Assembly: GCA_032718475.1 (NCBI GenBank)
Contig: JAUCBJ010003201.1
Span: 54,976-118,975 of the forward strand
Direction: 5' to 3'
Source: Nemertoderma westbladi
Lineage: Eukaryota > Xenacoelomorpha > Nemertodermatida > Nemertodermatidae
DNA length: 64,000 bases
The notes below the pieces were generated by a model that worked only from the letters and a program-made list of their open reading frames with translations, was not told the origin of the DNA and did no database searches. The translations under genes were made by a program, and so were the position numbers. Below, piece after piece: positions 13,030-26,400 of the stretch; positions within the stretch are counted from its first letter, which is position 1; every line of letters begins with the position of its first letter.

Positions 13030-13105
13030 CGGGCAGCATTCGAACTCGCGGCTTATCGATACAAACTGAAAACTCTACCTAGATGGCCTCAGCTCCGAGC
13101 CTGTA
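13030..13105 (-). mobile_element. Degenerate tRNA-derived SINE head (fragment)
   Basis: Read on the - strand, an A-box-like GGCCATCTAGGTAGAG is followed about 25 nt later by a B-box-like GAGTTCGAATGC, the spacing found in tRNAs. The anticodon and T stems do not pair well, so this is a decayed SINE or tRNA pseudogene, not a functional tRNA. Confidence 0.35.
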
Positions 13106-14685
13106 GAACAAACTTCGTAAAGAAACTTGCCAAATCACGTAGATCAACGTACGCAGTGCGGCAGTATTAGAAACCTCAGTGCGAAGTCATCCGCTTGTCC
13201 TAAAGAGTTTTCCTTCTGGCTGGATATCCTATCCTAGGCCTATAGCTACTGTATATGTGATTAGTAAAATAATTTGAACTTCAGTTAAGCAGCACTTAAG
13301 AAGTGACGCCGCCACGCCATAACTAGTAAGTCAAGTAAAGTTTTCTTTGACCAGTATGCTCATTTCGCACAATGTCTGACAACTTATTTCCAAAATGCGG
13401 TCTTCCCCAGAACTACTGTATACTCTCCAAGAGAAACTGTTAGCGACTATTGAAAGATACAAGGTATAGGTAGAGGAGAGGGGTCTGGTTAGCAACACAA
13501 CGTAAGTTAATTCATAATCTAACGATCTTAGATTCATACAGTATGCCAGTAAAGGCACGTTAGTCTTATTTTTTTAGAGTTATTTTCTCGGTTATTTAAC
13601 CCGCGGGGAGGGAACAACCCGAGGTCGAAGCCCGAGGGATTTCCTACCCACGGGCAGGAACTCTTCATACATCATTCTCTTTGTAGGGATAGAATAGCCC
13701 ACCATTATTGCAATGTTACAGTATTTTAATCAGTTTGTAATGGGGAATAACTGTTGTTATTGTTGTTATGTCATAAATGTTATTCAGCGACGATGAGTAG
13801 AGTAGGCTATTCTGTTGGAGTTTATATTATTGACCTGATAGCGCCTCACGCAATATCGTAATATATCTGTTTATAATAACAGTTACGACCAAGTACAGTT
13901 TAGGTACGGGTACGGTACAGTAATACGTCACGCAGCCATAGGGTTGCTAATTTGAATGAGACAACAGCTGCTACCTTTCGCCAACTACATTTACACAATC
14001 TGTGCAGTTGAAATCAAAAGTACTTCTGACATACCGTAGTATATTTACCTTCAATTTAAACTTATATTGACATGGCCTTATTACTTACATTGAGTAAACC
14101 CATTACATGACGACATGTGTGGATACCACAACCGCACCCTGTCCCTGTGCATTGTATTACATTACTCTATGAGTAATAGGAGTAATGGGCCAGGACCAAA
14201 GAGCAGACATCAGGGAAATTATTTAGGTGTTGCGAACTAAACCGGCTGCTCATTGATTATACATCGTTACGGTGTTGCAAATACAAATACAGTATATACT
14301 CACACGAAATGGGGCCTACGCGCAGTACATGAGCGATACATTATTTTAAGTATCAACTTAATAACGAATAAACAACATATGAACAGATTTCTCCTGTCCC
14401 GACTGCTTGTTTGTTTCGCATTTACTGGAAAAAGTTATCATCCTATTGGAACAAATTTCGCATCATATTGGAAGAAAGTTCGCATGTTTTGGGTTAGAAT
14501 AAGAAAATGTGCCAGGTATCAGGTTGTATAGATTATACACAATTATACGAAATAGCAGAAGGTTTAAACTTTCAGACATTCCACCATCTCATGGCTGGCT
14601 GCCGACCGATCAGCCTGTGTTTCAGTTCAATTGTTTCAGGTTGAACGTATTATAAATAACTAAATTAGAGGATTTTTCTTTCAGG

Positions 14686-14960
14686 CATATCGCCCTCAAG
14701 CGACAGACTGGAAAACTGCGGACTGTTCAGCGTCCACGCAAAGACTCGGAATGTGTTATATCTAGTACATATTTACCAAGTTTCTTATTGCACTTCATCA
14801 AATACGGAATGGGGGGGGGGGGGGGGGGGGGTGGGTTCACTTTCAAAGAGTTGCCCTCAAGCGGCTGAATGGAGAACAGCAGACGGATTATCTCCAAACA
14901 AAGATATAACTATTAATTAGTTTAGTACTAGTAGTTGTACATATTTATCAAGTTCAGCTG
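14686..14960 (+). repeat. Two copies of a dispersed repeat (AGCGGCAGACTGGAGAAC family)
   Basis: Near 14689 and 14851 related segments begin CGCCCTCAAGCG or TGCCCTCAAGCG, continue GACTGGAAAACTGC or CTGAATGGAGAACAGC, and run to a TACATATTTA(C/T)CAAGTT block. They are separated by a 21-nt poly-G. Related copies lie near 37596 (TTCTAGCGGCAGACTGGAG) and 54787 (CCCCCTAGCGGCAGACAGAG). Confidence 0.55.
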
Positions 14961-15377
14961 AACGGAATATTTAATATATTATATAACTTAATATAACAAA
15001 GTACTGGTAGTTGGTGGACGTTTAAAGTAGTCTTGTAACACTCTAGCGGGAATCTGATGAACTGAAAGTCTGTTTGAAATCGTAACTCTTATTCCTATTG
15101 ATCTCTACAAATATTGAACTCGACAGCTTTAAATCTGACAAAATTATTAGTTATTAGAATGTCAAAACCTAACAACAATGACAATTATTTACCTACCCTC
15201 CTACAGTAACATTGTCAGTTCGCTAAGGCTCTGCATACTAGTGGCTCGCCCCACAACAGCTGCTCCCCATCCGGTACAGTGTAGGAATGGGTTTGACATT
15301 CTTTGAATGACATCTAATAGGGATCAAATTGTTTAGTTGGAAATACCTAAAACGAGACAAAACGGTGAGTTGGTTTG

Positions 15378-15450
15378 ATGCAAATCCGACCTCGCATCTT
15401 GGCGAAATAATATGTTGATTGATCAATAAGGGAAGGGAGCAGGTTACAAA
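15378..15450 (-). repeat. Dispersed ~135-bp repeat family, minus copy
   Basis: Contains GCAAATCCGACCTCG, CTTGGCGAAATAATA and GGGAGCAGGTTACA in the order seen in reverse complement at 37405-37525. It is a diverged partial copy of the same family. Confidence 0.5.
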
Positions 15451-16003
15451 AGCACACAGGTTACAGCACACAGTGCTGATATCGACTCCAACCAACGATC
15501 GGCCTCAAATAATGGGCGTAATTAACAGACCCCCACATCCCTTGTCGAACTAGAGCCCAAACGAAATAAAAACCTCAGAACAATGACACTACATACATAT
15601 AATCGGATACAGAATTGTAATTTTTCAAAGTGAAGGGGGTTAATCTAGAATAATATCACGAGTTTTATAAGGACACAGTGTGAGTTATACATAGTCGATA
15701 TCGATAATAGTAATAATAATACAAACCCAACACAGAAAAATAACATTAATAATACACGATATAAGTAATACTGCGTTACCAAGCCATTTATTTAGCAATA
15801 ACTATTACAGTAATGTAATATTGCGTAAGATCCAGAATATGCACCATAATAGGTTATCTATAATAAAATATTGCCCACTACTATAATAAAATAGTTATAC
15901 TACCTATAATCTAAATTTAAATTAATTTTAAATACTTTCCCATAAAACCAGTCAACATTGAAATATTTGGCATACAATTTTCTTATTTTCTAAAAGTTAC
16001 ATT

Positions 16004-16036
16004 CGAACAGCTGACGAACAGCTGACGAACAGCTGA
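16004..16036. repeat. Short 11-bp tandem repeat (3 copies)
   Basis: Three head-to-tail copies of GAACAGCTGAC, each with an E-box-like CAGCTG. Confidence 0.7.
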
Positions 16037-19000
16037 CCGGTTTATTGAAGAAAAAAACGTTAGTCGGCTAACTATAAAAAGGTTATTATTTGAATAAGAT
16101 TAAATCATTAAAATAATGTGCACAAAAGTTATTTAGCTTATTGAAGGAAAACATCGCTACTGAATATACGATACGGTTTCGGATTGTACAATAATGGGTT
16201 ATATTATTACAGCACACAGACAATGTCAGTTGCTGTAACCGATATAATAATAGCATTATTATTCAAAAGGAATTCGCTAAAAGAGAAGATACACAAAAGG
16301 ATTAATTATAAAAAAAACATACGTTAAAGGGTTTAAAAACACGGGGTACCACAATCAACTGCAAAAATAGGTTGGTAAAACTACAAACAAACGGTAATAA
16401 TATCATTGGAATACTGAGTAAAATATAATAATTATCGATGAAAAGTTAACACTAAAATCTACAGAATCGAGTTTACCATGACCATAACATGTAAAACACT
16501 AAACTAGAGTTGAGCCAAGCACACATGGGCTTAAATAGACAACGTTGATTACATTTAAAATACTACTTGTAAATTATATTCAATAAGAAAAGAGACCGTA
16601 AATCCATGGCACCAAATTAACACCAAAAGTTCAGAAGATTTTGTGAACACGATTTCAAATAAAAAATCTAACTACTAAGATTTAAATGTTATAAGCTCAA
16701 TCAACTAACACTCGAAAATTTCACTGTCAAAAAGTATGACACATAACTTTATAGACTATCCTTCTGTTATTGGCAGAAATTATTTGTTTTATTGTATATA
16801 ACCAGAATTAGATATAATGTTGTCAAGCACAGTGGAGTAGTTAAGCCAATTTCCCCGAAAAATGGAAATAAACCACCGCCACCCGAAAAAATAAATATTT
16901 TCTCCTCAGCTGCATTAAATAACTAATTTCTAAATTTATGATGTGCAAAAATCTAAATTCCCATTGCTGGGGAGTAAGTTTAAACTACTATAAATTTAAT
17001 TGCATAAATTTGAATACATAAGGGCATGCATATTTAAAAACAAACACGGCACACATACCGAATGCACGTCCTAGAAAATTGCAAGTTACACAACAATTAA
17101 TTATTATTGTAAAAATAGGCTTTCATTCCACGAAATATGATTTCTAATTTCATATTTTATATAAAACATAATAACATTATTCGCTCCGGAGATTTAGGTT
17201 AGGTTCAGTTGCGTGGCGCTTGGGTATAGATAGATTACATTCCGAAGAGCCAATTTAAGTTAGGTATAATGGTAATAAAGTGTATATAATCAATGCTTCA
17301 TATCATGAGACCATTATTAGCAAGAAGTATAAGGCTCTCAATGACATTGGGAACAGCAGGTTGTAGGAAACGTAGAGCGTATAGGAGGAAGTCTGTGGAC
17401 AATAAAGTTTGCTGGGCCCGTAGGATAACAGCGTAACTGTACTAGTCTAAGGGGCAATGGTGGGGTATGTATTGATTAATAGCCCTACTTACTGGACGTT
17501 TACTGTGTGTGTGTGTGTGTGTGTAAGCTGTGTGGTGTAGCCGGTATATAAAACAGATAGGATAGAAGCAGCAACACTTGCAAGCAGGCGATATAACACC
17601 CCATTATAAGCGATGCTGGGTATTGTTGGTATGCCATAGATAAACAAGACTTATTACAATTGTATGGAGAAGTAATCGGTAAAGAAAGACAATGCTACGC
17701 GGTCTATGGGCTAGTGACACATGGCCATGAAAGCTGGTTTCACCGCGAACTAAGGATTTATTAATCATCTGACCACTTTTATTATCTAGACTAGGTGCCA
17801 GGTGCATTTTCAATACCTAGCGTGTTTTAAAAGGAAATGTACTAAGCGCGCACACCACCCATGCTTCGTAAATATAAAATTTCGTGTTTCTGCTGGCATT
17901 ATCATGACGTCACAATGGATTTAGTGTTATCGATGTATATCATCAGGCAAAAGCAAGAGGACAGTCGTGAACTTGGATTAGAATACGACCTCAATCAAAG
18001 TATTGTATCATATATACAATAAAATATATTCATCCAATAATTTTATTTCACCTTAAATAATTCGAATGATCTAGAATCCGCAAAATATCCCTCCAAGTTC
18101 CTTGTTTTATTCCCTCCACTGAATGCGGGATGCAAGATATTGCAACGACAACGACACCTCAATATGTCAGATGATTGCGCAAAACAATATTGTATTTCAC
18201 ATAGCATCCTACCGGCCACCAAATTAATGCTCCGAGCTATAACGCTAATCAGTATATACAACCAAATGGTGGCCCGGACCAGCCATATACACCCAATTCC
18301 AAACTCATACAATATGCAAAGCCGCACCCGGTGTGATAAAACCTCCCTGGAACAACCGAGAGACGACTGCAAACCAATTTGACAACCGTTCTACATGGCC
18401 CCCATTAGAACCCTGCCAGAAGCAACTCTTACGATTAGGGCGTATGCTGGCACCATCATATACATATAATATTCGGCATGCTTGATTGTTATTGCAGTAT
18501 GGCCTCCTAGATGAAGCTAACTCCATAGGGACACTCCAGGCCTAGCAGCGCACGCTTGTACTAACTGTAATTTGTTTCACCCCCCCCCCCCCCCCCTCAT
18601 TCGTCTTTGAGGCAATAGCGTTTGGCCCATTAACTGCAGGGGGAGTAGATGTAATGCAAGGATGTGAGAGGGACTGGATTCGCCTTGGGTTGCTCCTAAC
18701 CCTCTACCTACCTATCTTCCAAGGACATTGAGCCACTACAGTCCAAATAATAATGAGCACAATGGCTTCCAAGTAAAGAAGCCTCGGTGTTTGGGTTGAC
18801 AACGGGTGGGGAACGGGGACCATCACCGGCAGTAGTGTAGCGCGTGCAGCGTCACAAGGCCAACCTCGCCATGCATAGAAACACAGGGCGAAGAGAGGAT
18901 ATGCCCCTCGGGTATATAAATGGGCAGCCATAGCCCTACCCTATTAGAGAATCGCTAGTATAGGCTTAGTAGATATTATATAGAAAGAGAAAATGTCATA

Positions 19001-20122
19001 GCTCCACCCCCTCTGTGGCAGCGGAAGGACAGTCCTAAAGTTATTACTAAAACGTGTATAAGATAGTGGCCATGTAGAGAGATACACACACAGGGTTCTG
19101 TGTGCAAGATAGGGAGGTACGTACTACAGCCAACCTTAGAACGGAAAACACACAGCTGCACAAGGGTTAGTGAATCCACTAGCCCTATGATGCTTAATAC
19201 AGTATATTAATCCTTAAACGTAGGATCTACGCAAATAATTGGCGAGCGATCAGCCCTACCCCCCACCAAGCATCCTATATATATAGGCTGTAGTCGTAGA
19301 GTCACCATGATATATATGGCCGCCGCATATATACACACACATTTGCACGCACCCCATCCCGCCCTTAGTGGTATACAAGCGGCTGCGTAGGCCAGCTTTG
19401 AATAGCCCCTAAAGATTTAGGGCGTTGTCTCTACTCGCTTTGCCTTAACGGATAACTCTCCTGTATTCGATGTGAACATCAATTTAGTTGAATCCCTTGC
19501 GAGTTGAATTCTTCAAACTGAGTGGCCGGCACAGGCCACGATGGGAGGCAGGCGTTACACACAGTTAAGTAGGAATATTGAAGTGGCACCACCACAACTG
19601 TATTATAATATAAGGCAGCACAGTAGTCAACAGAGCATAGAATAGATATGTAACAATAGGATATCCTCTTTATATCCTCTAGAAGGTTATATTGAGGGAA
19701 GATTTAGTTTTAAAATAGACTGAAGTAGAAATTACAAGTAACAAACAGATTCAAGCGCTTGGTTAGTTTTGGGTAGGGTTGATGAATAGCCTTGATCTTG
19801 AAATATCATCAAATACACGAAAATATTATTGATAAAAAAATATAGCTAAACTACTGTCAACTGCATTGTGTACATAAGGAATTATAGGATAGTTAGATAG
19901 TTATTGATACGCCAATGTAGTGGACAATTATTATTGTTCAGTTATTCATGCACATCACATCACATCCCACCTAATTCTCACTACTAATCACGAGGGCACC
20001 TGAAATGCAGAAATATTGCTTTTTTACTGATATTAAATAAGTTAACAATCAAACCACGGCTGAATAGAGATTTCGTTTAAACACAATTCGCACGAACACG
20101 CCTCTAAAACACAACATAAAAG

Positions 20123-20128
20123 TTTATT
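20123..20128 (-). promoter_or_regulatory. Candidate polyadenylation signal for E93-like gene
   Basis: TTTATT on + is AATAAA on -, about 415 nt beyond the stop codon of the E93-like exon in the direction of its transcription. Confidence 0.3.
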
Positions 20129-20540
20129 TCACAATCAAACATAGGAGACAGACACCATCAATATTTGGGAAATTCCGACCAGATAATACGATTAGACCAC
20201 CAAAGCAAAGTGACACCTGAGACATGAACGCTCGAGTGGAACAGAAAAAATAAGCACAATTAATTACAAGACGAAAGTTGAAACAATTATTCCATATTAG
20301 GCATTATAGATAAAATAATAGCCATTCATAGCATTCTGACAGTAGCAGTGTCAGAAACAATTGAACCACAAATGGATTGTTATTGACTGTTCAGTGAGAT
20401 AGTTACCCTCTCATCAGATCAATGACTAAAGCGACACAAATTTTGATTTACCCATTGGGAAACAGACCAGAGATTTGTGAACCACGAAGCTATTTCGTAA
20501 CCACAGATTACCAGCACAAAAAACTAGCAAGCTGAAGATA

Positions 20541-22676
20541 TTAAGTTATTAGTTGAGGCTTGGCAGCCAGTGGCTGGGCAACTCCACCACATTGGCTACC
20601 AACAACAACTGTGGCGCAGTCTGATTCCGCCATTGACGATTCATCATCCGACTCAAATTGATTCGCACCCCCCACCCCATTATCGCGTGGTTCACTGACT
20701 AGTTCCTCACCGCTTCCCTTACTAACTATGTCTGCGACTGCTGTGGTAGCCACAGCAATACTTTCTGTGGTGGCAATAGATGCTGTAGTTTCGTTCACTC
20801 CCTCTGCTTCACTCAACTGCGAATCGACTCGACTCAACTCAGAGTCAACACGAGGGAACTCAACGCTTTCAGCCTCTTCGTTCCCCCCGTGCTGAGATGT
20901 CGTCTCACATTCCATCTGCTTCTTGTGTGGTCTCTTCATTTTATATCGCTCCTTGACTTTATACTCCAGTGTGGATATGGGAATGTTGTAGTGAGTGCTC
21001 GCCTTGGATACGGACATTTTGGCATCGCGGACCTGTTGGATGGCCTCGGCGAGTGCGTCCATATCGTAGTTGCGGTAGCGACCGCGCTTCGGCCGCTGCG
21101 GGGAGCTCGCATCGCGGGGCAACGAGCTGGGGCTGCCGTCGGACGTCGATGGAGTTTTAGTGAGTGGCGTCGGACCGCACGAGGAATCCGACAGGTCCTG
21201 TTTGTTGACGAGGTTGTGGTACCAGTTGGAGATGGCGAGGGAGGCCGAGCCGAAAGTCGGCGAGGAGGACGAAGAGGGGGAGAAGGAAGATATGAGTCCG
21301 TTGCCTCCGCAAGCAGCTGCTTGGTTGTACAGCAGGGAGGAGTAATATGAGGATAGGATGGACGGGTAAGCGGACAGGAAGGGATGCGTCATACCAGAGG
21401 TCGAGGTGTAGATGTCCTGGTTGTACCCGTTACTCATGGCTAATGGGAATCCGGATTTACCGACTTCACCGAGTTTATCCTCGTATTCGCCTTCTACTTG
21501 CCCGTTCTCCGTCGATCGGCATTCCCGCAACCGACTCCGCTTACAATCCGGCTCCGTCTCGGGTTTACTAGCGGATTCGACGGCGACGCTGTAATCGAGA
21601 CGTCGTTTAGCCGCGAGCACGTCGATGCAGTTGAAGTTGTCGATAGGGCCGACGACCCCGACGAGTGGGTCGCGGGGCTTCGGCGTGTCGGCGGAGACGA
21701 GCGAGTCCGGCGACTCGCCGGTCGACGAGGGATCCACCTCGGAGGATTCCTTCCGCGGCTCCCAGGAACCCGGCGCCGCGGGGGGATTCTTCGCGTCGCT
21801 CGCGGCCGTCGTCGTCGTAGTCGGAACCTTTCGGTCCCGGTTCAGATGGTTCCGGATGGTGGATCTCGGAACACCGTGGATGATGGAGGCCTTCCGGGTT
21901 CCGAGTTTCCCCAGGCGGACGTCCTCGATGGCGTTCAGCAGCGCTTGTTCCGAGTAGACCCTTCGTGTGGTCGGCTCCCTCACCCTCGGCGCCAAAGGCG
22001 GTTTCTCCCCCGCCTTGACAACCGAGTTGCTTCCTCTGAGTTTCCCTGACTTCCCATGGTTACTATTAACCGACGCCGCTGTTAGATAGTTGCTAAGGTA
22101 AGCGTCCGTACCGTCGCGTAGAGACGACTCCTTAGCTGCGTTCTTATTGGACAGTTCTACAAGTAGAGCGGCGTGCATGTACTGCGAGGCAGAGAACCGC
22201 GGTGTGGTGACGTCACCACGAGCGGCCGCCATTAGATTAGAGTAATTAGCGTAGGCGGCGTAGGTGGGGTTGGAGTGCCAGTCGAAGGTCGTCGGGAAGG
22301 TGAGACCAGCGGTTACCCCGGCTACGGAAGGTCGCGAGTAGCACGACCTCACGCTCAGGTCTAGTGGTTCATCCTGCTCGCCTTCCAGCTCGACACGGAC
22401 TTGCAGCAGGTCGCTGACGCAATCAGTGCCACTGCTAGACCCCCCGTCAGTAACGCCAACCTCGGACGGACTAGCCGACTGGGTGTCCGTTAATGATCGC
22501 GCGGTACCCGGATTATACGAGACGGACAGCGGGTCTCGTGAGTTTGTACGGTGATCCATGACTTCCTGATCTTGGCTGTGCCGACCTCGGCTCAACTTCA
22601 GCAACTCCTGCTTGGCTTGGCAGGAAATGCACTGCGAATTGTAGGACCAATCAGTTCGTTGCTTTGGCAGGGGGAT
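20541..22676 (-). CDS. E93/MBLK-1/LCOR-type pipsqueak transcription factor, 3' coding exon
   Basis: This terminal exon encodes 711 residues. Near its start is a C-x2-C motif (QCISCQAKQELLKL), then a CtBP-binding-type PLDLS motif at about exon residue 105. A first pipsqueak helix-turn-helix lies at about 237-282 (RRVYSEQALLNAIEDVR...). A long Ser/Pro-rich linker follows. A second pipsqueak domain at about 529-580 (RGRYRNYDMDALAEAIQQVR... then STLEYKVKERYK) closely resembles human LCOR and insect E93/MBLK-1. Two such domains plus PLDLS is the E93/MBLK-1 layout. In insects this is an ecdysone-induced nuclear factor, and vertebrate LCOR is a nuclear-receptor corepressor. The exon opens at a phase-0 3' splice site. 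The in-frame TAG immediately upstream shows coding cannot simply continue, so at least one 5' exon lies at higher coordinates. I could not find it. The stop is TAA at 20541-20543. Confidence 0.92.
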   Translation of the reverse strand: MPLPKQRTDWSYNSQCISCQAKQELLKLSRGRHSQDQEVMDHRTNSRDPLSVSYNPGTARSLTDTQSASPSEVGVTDGGSSSGTDCVSDLLQVRVELEGEQDEPLDLSVRSCYSRPSVAGVTAGLTFPTTFDWHSNPTYAAYANYSNLMAAARGDVTTPRFSASQYMHAALLVELSNKNAAKESSLRDGTDAYLSNYLTAASVNSNHGKSGKLRGSNSVVKAGEKPPLAPRVREPTTRRVYSEQALLNAIEDVRLGKLGTRKASIIHGVPRSTIRNHLNRDRKVPTTTTTAASDAKNPPAAPGSWEPRKESSEVDPSSTGESPDSLVSADTPKPRDPLVGVVGPIDNFNCIDVLAAKRRLDYSVAVESASKPETEPDCKRSRLRECRSTENGQVEGEYEDKLGEVGKSGFPLAMSNGYNQDIYTSTSGMTHPFLSAYPSILSSYYSSLLYNQAAACGGNGLISSFSPSSSSSPTFGSASLAISNWYHNLVNKQDLSDSSCGPTPLTKTPSTSDGSPSSLPRDASSPQRPKRGRYRNYDMDALAEAIQQVRDAKMSVSKASTHYNIPISTLEYKVKERYKMKRPHKKQMECETTSQHGGNEEAESVEFPRVDSELSRVDSQLSEAEGVNETTASIATTESIAVATTAVADIVSKGSGEELVSEPRDNGVGGANQFESDDESSMAESDCATVVVGSQCGGVAQPLAAKPQLIT

Positions 22677-22706
22677 CTATGCGAAATAAATCGAATAAAT
22701 AAAAAC
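22677..22706 (-). promoter_or_regulatory. 3' splice acceptor of the E93-like exon
   Basis: On the - strand a T-rich tract (TTTTTATTTATTCGATTTAT) leads to TTCGCATAG, directly before the first codon ATC of the exon. The acceptor TAG is in frame, so the intron is phase 0 and the exon cannot extend upstream. Confidence 0.75.
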
Positions 22707-23490
22707 CATTTAGAAATAATAAATTGTTACTAAATAATAAATTACCGGAACATTAAAATTAAAAGGATTACAAGAGCAAAAACAATAGATAATATACTTT
22801 GTAAGATAAGCTGGTTTCTAAAGCACAGAGTATAAAACTACGTTTCTAGCTCTGTTATGCCAATATGATAGGAACAATCCCCGCGCTGTGATTGGCTGAC
22901 ATCTACTGGGAAGCTAACACCACCAGTAGCATTAATACACCTCCCATATACTTTATTACATTCACTGTGGCTATTGTGGCAACGTATTGTCATCCGCCCA
23001 AATGAATTATTAATGTAAGTTTGGGAGGCCGTCAGCTTCTACGATGGACCACTATGGTATTCTTAGAAGTTACAACTTACCACGTATTATTTCGCACCAA
23101 AAATATTGCTTTTTATGCTCGAATGTAGGGAGTGACACTTTAGTGTAAGAGCTACTAGCGCACTAAACGGATATAGTTCAACTGAAATGTAAACACAATT
23201 GGACTTGGACCACTCTAGCATTTAGTAGGTGACGCTTATCGCACATCATATTTTAGTAAAATAGGAACAATTCCAGCCAGAATTACTTCTGGGAAATACA
23301 TCTGTGAAACTTTCTGAAATACATATAATACCGGTAATTTAAATTAAATAACAACATCCCACATTATATATTATAATCAAAATCAAAACGATATGGCTTG
23401 ATCATCAGGAATTGATTAAAATTGAATCGACTGAATTGAGATTCCATAGAGTCAGTACAATAAGTATAAAAAATATTTGCTTGGGTAAAT
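22707..23490. other. Probable intron of E93-like gene, non-coding
   Basis: AT-rich unique DNA between the acceptor and the 22-bp array. I find no second E93 exon here. Confidence 0.45.
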
Positions 23491-23491
23491 C

Positions 23492-26400
23492 GGCAGTACA
23501 GTCCACAATGTGTCAATCTACAGTCCACAATGTGACATTCTGCAGTCGACAATGTGTTTAACTACAGTCCACAGCGTGTCAATCTACAATCCACAATTTG
23601 TCAATCTACAGTCCAAAATGTGTTAATCTACAATCCACAATTTGTCAATATAAAAGTTCAAAATGTGTCAATCTACAGTCCAAAATGTATCAATCTACAG
23701 TCCACAATTTGTCAATCTACAGTCCAAAATGTGCCAATCTACAATCCACAATTTGTCAGATCTACAGTCCACAGTGTGTCAATCTACAGTCCACAATATG
23801 ACATTCAACAGTCCAAAATGTAACATTCTACAGTCCACAATTGGCATTCTACAGTTCAAAATGAGTTAATCTACAGTCCACAATTTGTCAATCTACAATC
23901 CACAATTTGTCAATATAAAAGTCAAAAATGTGTCAATCTACAGTCCACAATATGACATTCACAGTCCAAAATGTAACATTCTACAGTCCACAACTTGTCA
24001 ATCTACAGTCCAAAATGTGTCAATCTACAGTCCACAATTTGTCAATCTACAGTCCAAAATGTGTCAATCTACAATCCAGAATTTGTCAATATAAAAGTCA
24101 AAAATGTGTCAATCTACAGTCCACAATATGACATTCACAGTCCAAAATGTAACATTCTACAGTCCACAACTTGTCAATCTACAGTCCAAAATGTGTCAAT
24201 CTACAGTCCACAATTTGTCAGTCTACAGTCCAAAATGTGTCAATCTACAATCCACAATTTGTCAATATAAAAGTCCAAAATGTGTCAATCTACAGTCCAC
24301 AATATGACATTCAACAGTCCAAAATGTAACATTCTACAGTCCACAATGTGTCAATCTATAGTCCACAATTTGTCAATCTACAGTCCAAAATGTGTCAATC
24401 TACAGTCCACAATTTTGTCAATCTACAGTTCAAAATGTGTCAATCTAGGAATCTACAGTCCCTAATGTGACATTCTACAGTCCACAATATGACATTCAAC
24501 TGTCCAAAATGTGTCAATCTACAGTCCAAAATGTGTCAATCTACAGTCGACAATGTGTCAATCTACAGTCCACAATGTGTCAATCTACAATCCACAATGT
24601 GTCAATCTTCAGTCCACAATGTGTCAATCTACAGTCCACAATGTGACATTCTACAGTCGACAATGTGTTAATCTACAGTCCACAATGTGACATTCTACAG
24701 TCCACAAATTGTCAATCTACAGTCCACAATGTGTCAATCTACAGTCCAAAATGTGTGAATATACAGTCCACAATGTGACATTCTACAGTCGACAATGTGT
24801 TAATCTACAGACCACAATTTGTCAATCTACAGTCCCAATGTGTCAATCTACAGTCCATAATGTGTCAATCTACAGTCCACAATGTGTCAATCTACAGTCC
24901 ACAATGTGTCAATCTACAATCCACAATGTGACATTCTACAGTCCACAAATTGTCTATCGACAGTCCACAATGTGATATTCTACAGTCCCAATGTGTCAAT
25001 CTACAGTCCATAATGTGTCAATCTACAGTCCACAATGTGTCAATCTACAGTCCACAATGTGTCAATCTACAATCCACAATTTGTCAATATAAAAGTCAAA
25101 AATGTGTCAATCTACAGTCCACAATATGACATTCACAGGCCAAAATGTAACATTCTACAGTCCACAACTTGTCAATCTACAGTCCAAAATGTGTCAATCT
25201 ACAGTCCACAATTTGTCAATCTACAGTCCAAAATGTGTCAATCTACAATCCACAATTTGTCAATATAAAAGTCCAAAATGTGTCAATCTACAGTCCACAA
25301 TATGACATTCAACAGTCCAAAATGTAACATTCTACAGTCCACAATGTGTCAATCTACAGTCCACAATTTGTCAATCTACAGTCCAAAATGTGTCAATCTA
25401 CATTCTACAGTCCACAATTTGTCAATCTACAGTTCAAAATGTGTCAATCTAGGAATCTACAGTCCCTAATGTGACATTCTACAGTCCACAATATGACATT
25501 CAACTGTCGAAAATGTGTCAATCTACAGTCCACAATTTGTAAATCTACAGTCCACAATGTGTCAATCTGCAGTCCACAATGTGACATTCTACAGTCCACA
25601 ATGTGTCAATCCACGGTCCACAGTGTGATATTCTACAGTCTACAATGTGTCAATCTACAGTCCACAATGTGACATTCTACATTCCACAATGTGACATTTT
25701 ACAGTCCACAATATGACATTCAACTGTCCAAAATGTGTCAACCTACAGTCCACAATTTGTAAATCTACAGTCCACAATTTGTCAATCTACAGTCCACCAT
25801 GTGTCAATCTACAATCCACAATGTGTCAATCTACAGTCCACAATGTGTCAATCTACGGTCCAAAGTGTGACATTCTGCAGTCTACAATGTGTCAATCTAC
25901 AGTCCACAATGTGACATTCTACCTTTACCAATGTGACATTCTACAGTCGACAATGTGTTAATCTACAGACCATAATTTGCCAATCTACAGTCCACAATGT
26001 GTCAATCTACAGTCCACAATGTGACATTCTACATTCCACAATGTGACATTCTACAGTCCACAATATGACATTCAACTATCCAAAATGTGTCAATCTACAG
26101 TCCACAATTTGTCAATCTACAGTTCAAAATGTGTCAATCTAGGAATCTACGTTCCCTAATTTGACATTCTACAGTCCACAATATGACATTCAACTGTCCA
26201 AAATGTGTCAATCTACAGTCCACAATTTGTAAATCTACAGTCCACAATGTGTCAATCTACATTCCACAATGTGACATTCTACAGTCCACAATGTGTCAAT
26301 CCACGGTCCACAGTGTGACATTCTACAGTCTGCAATGTGTCAATCTACAGTCCACAATGTGACATTCTACATTCACAATGTGACATTCTACATTCCACAA

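Larger units (their letters stand above)
13106..20122. other. Non-coding interval (7 kb), AT-rich
   Basis: No coding region can be supported. It includes poly-G at 14811-14831, poly-C at 18580-18596, a (TG)n run at 17504-17524 and the dispersed repeats listed separately. Small frames of 67-109 codons here lack similarity, composition bias or splice context. The right part may be 3' flank of the E93-like gene. Confidence 0.5.

Noticed and set aside
13030-13105. Functional tRNA gene
   Set aside because: B box is good but the acceptor, anticodon and T stems do not pair. Treated as SINE/tRNA relic.
20889-22049. Overlapping + frames opposite the E93-like exon
   Set aside because: Antisense shadows of a GC-rich exon. 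The - frame carries recognisable pipsqueak domains.
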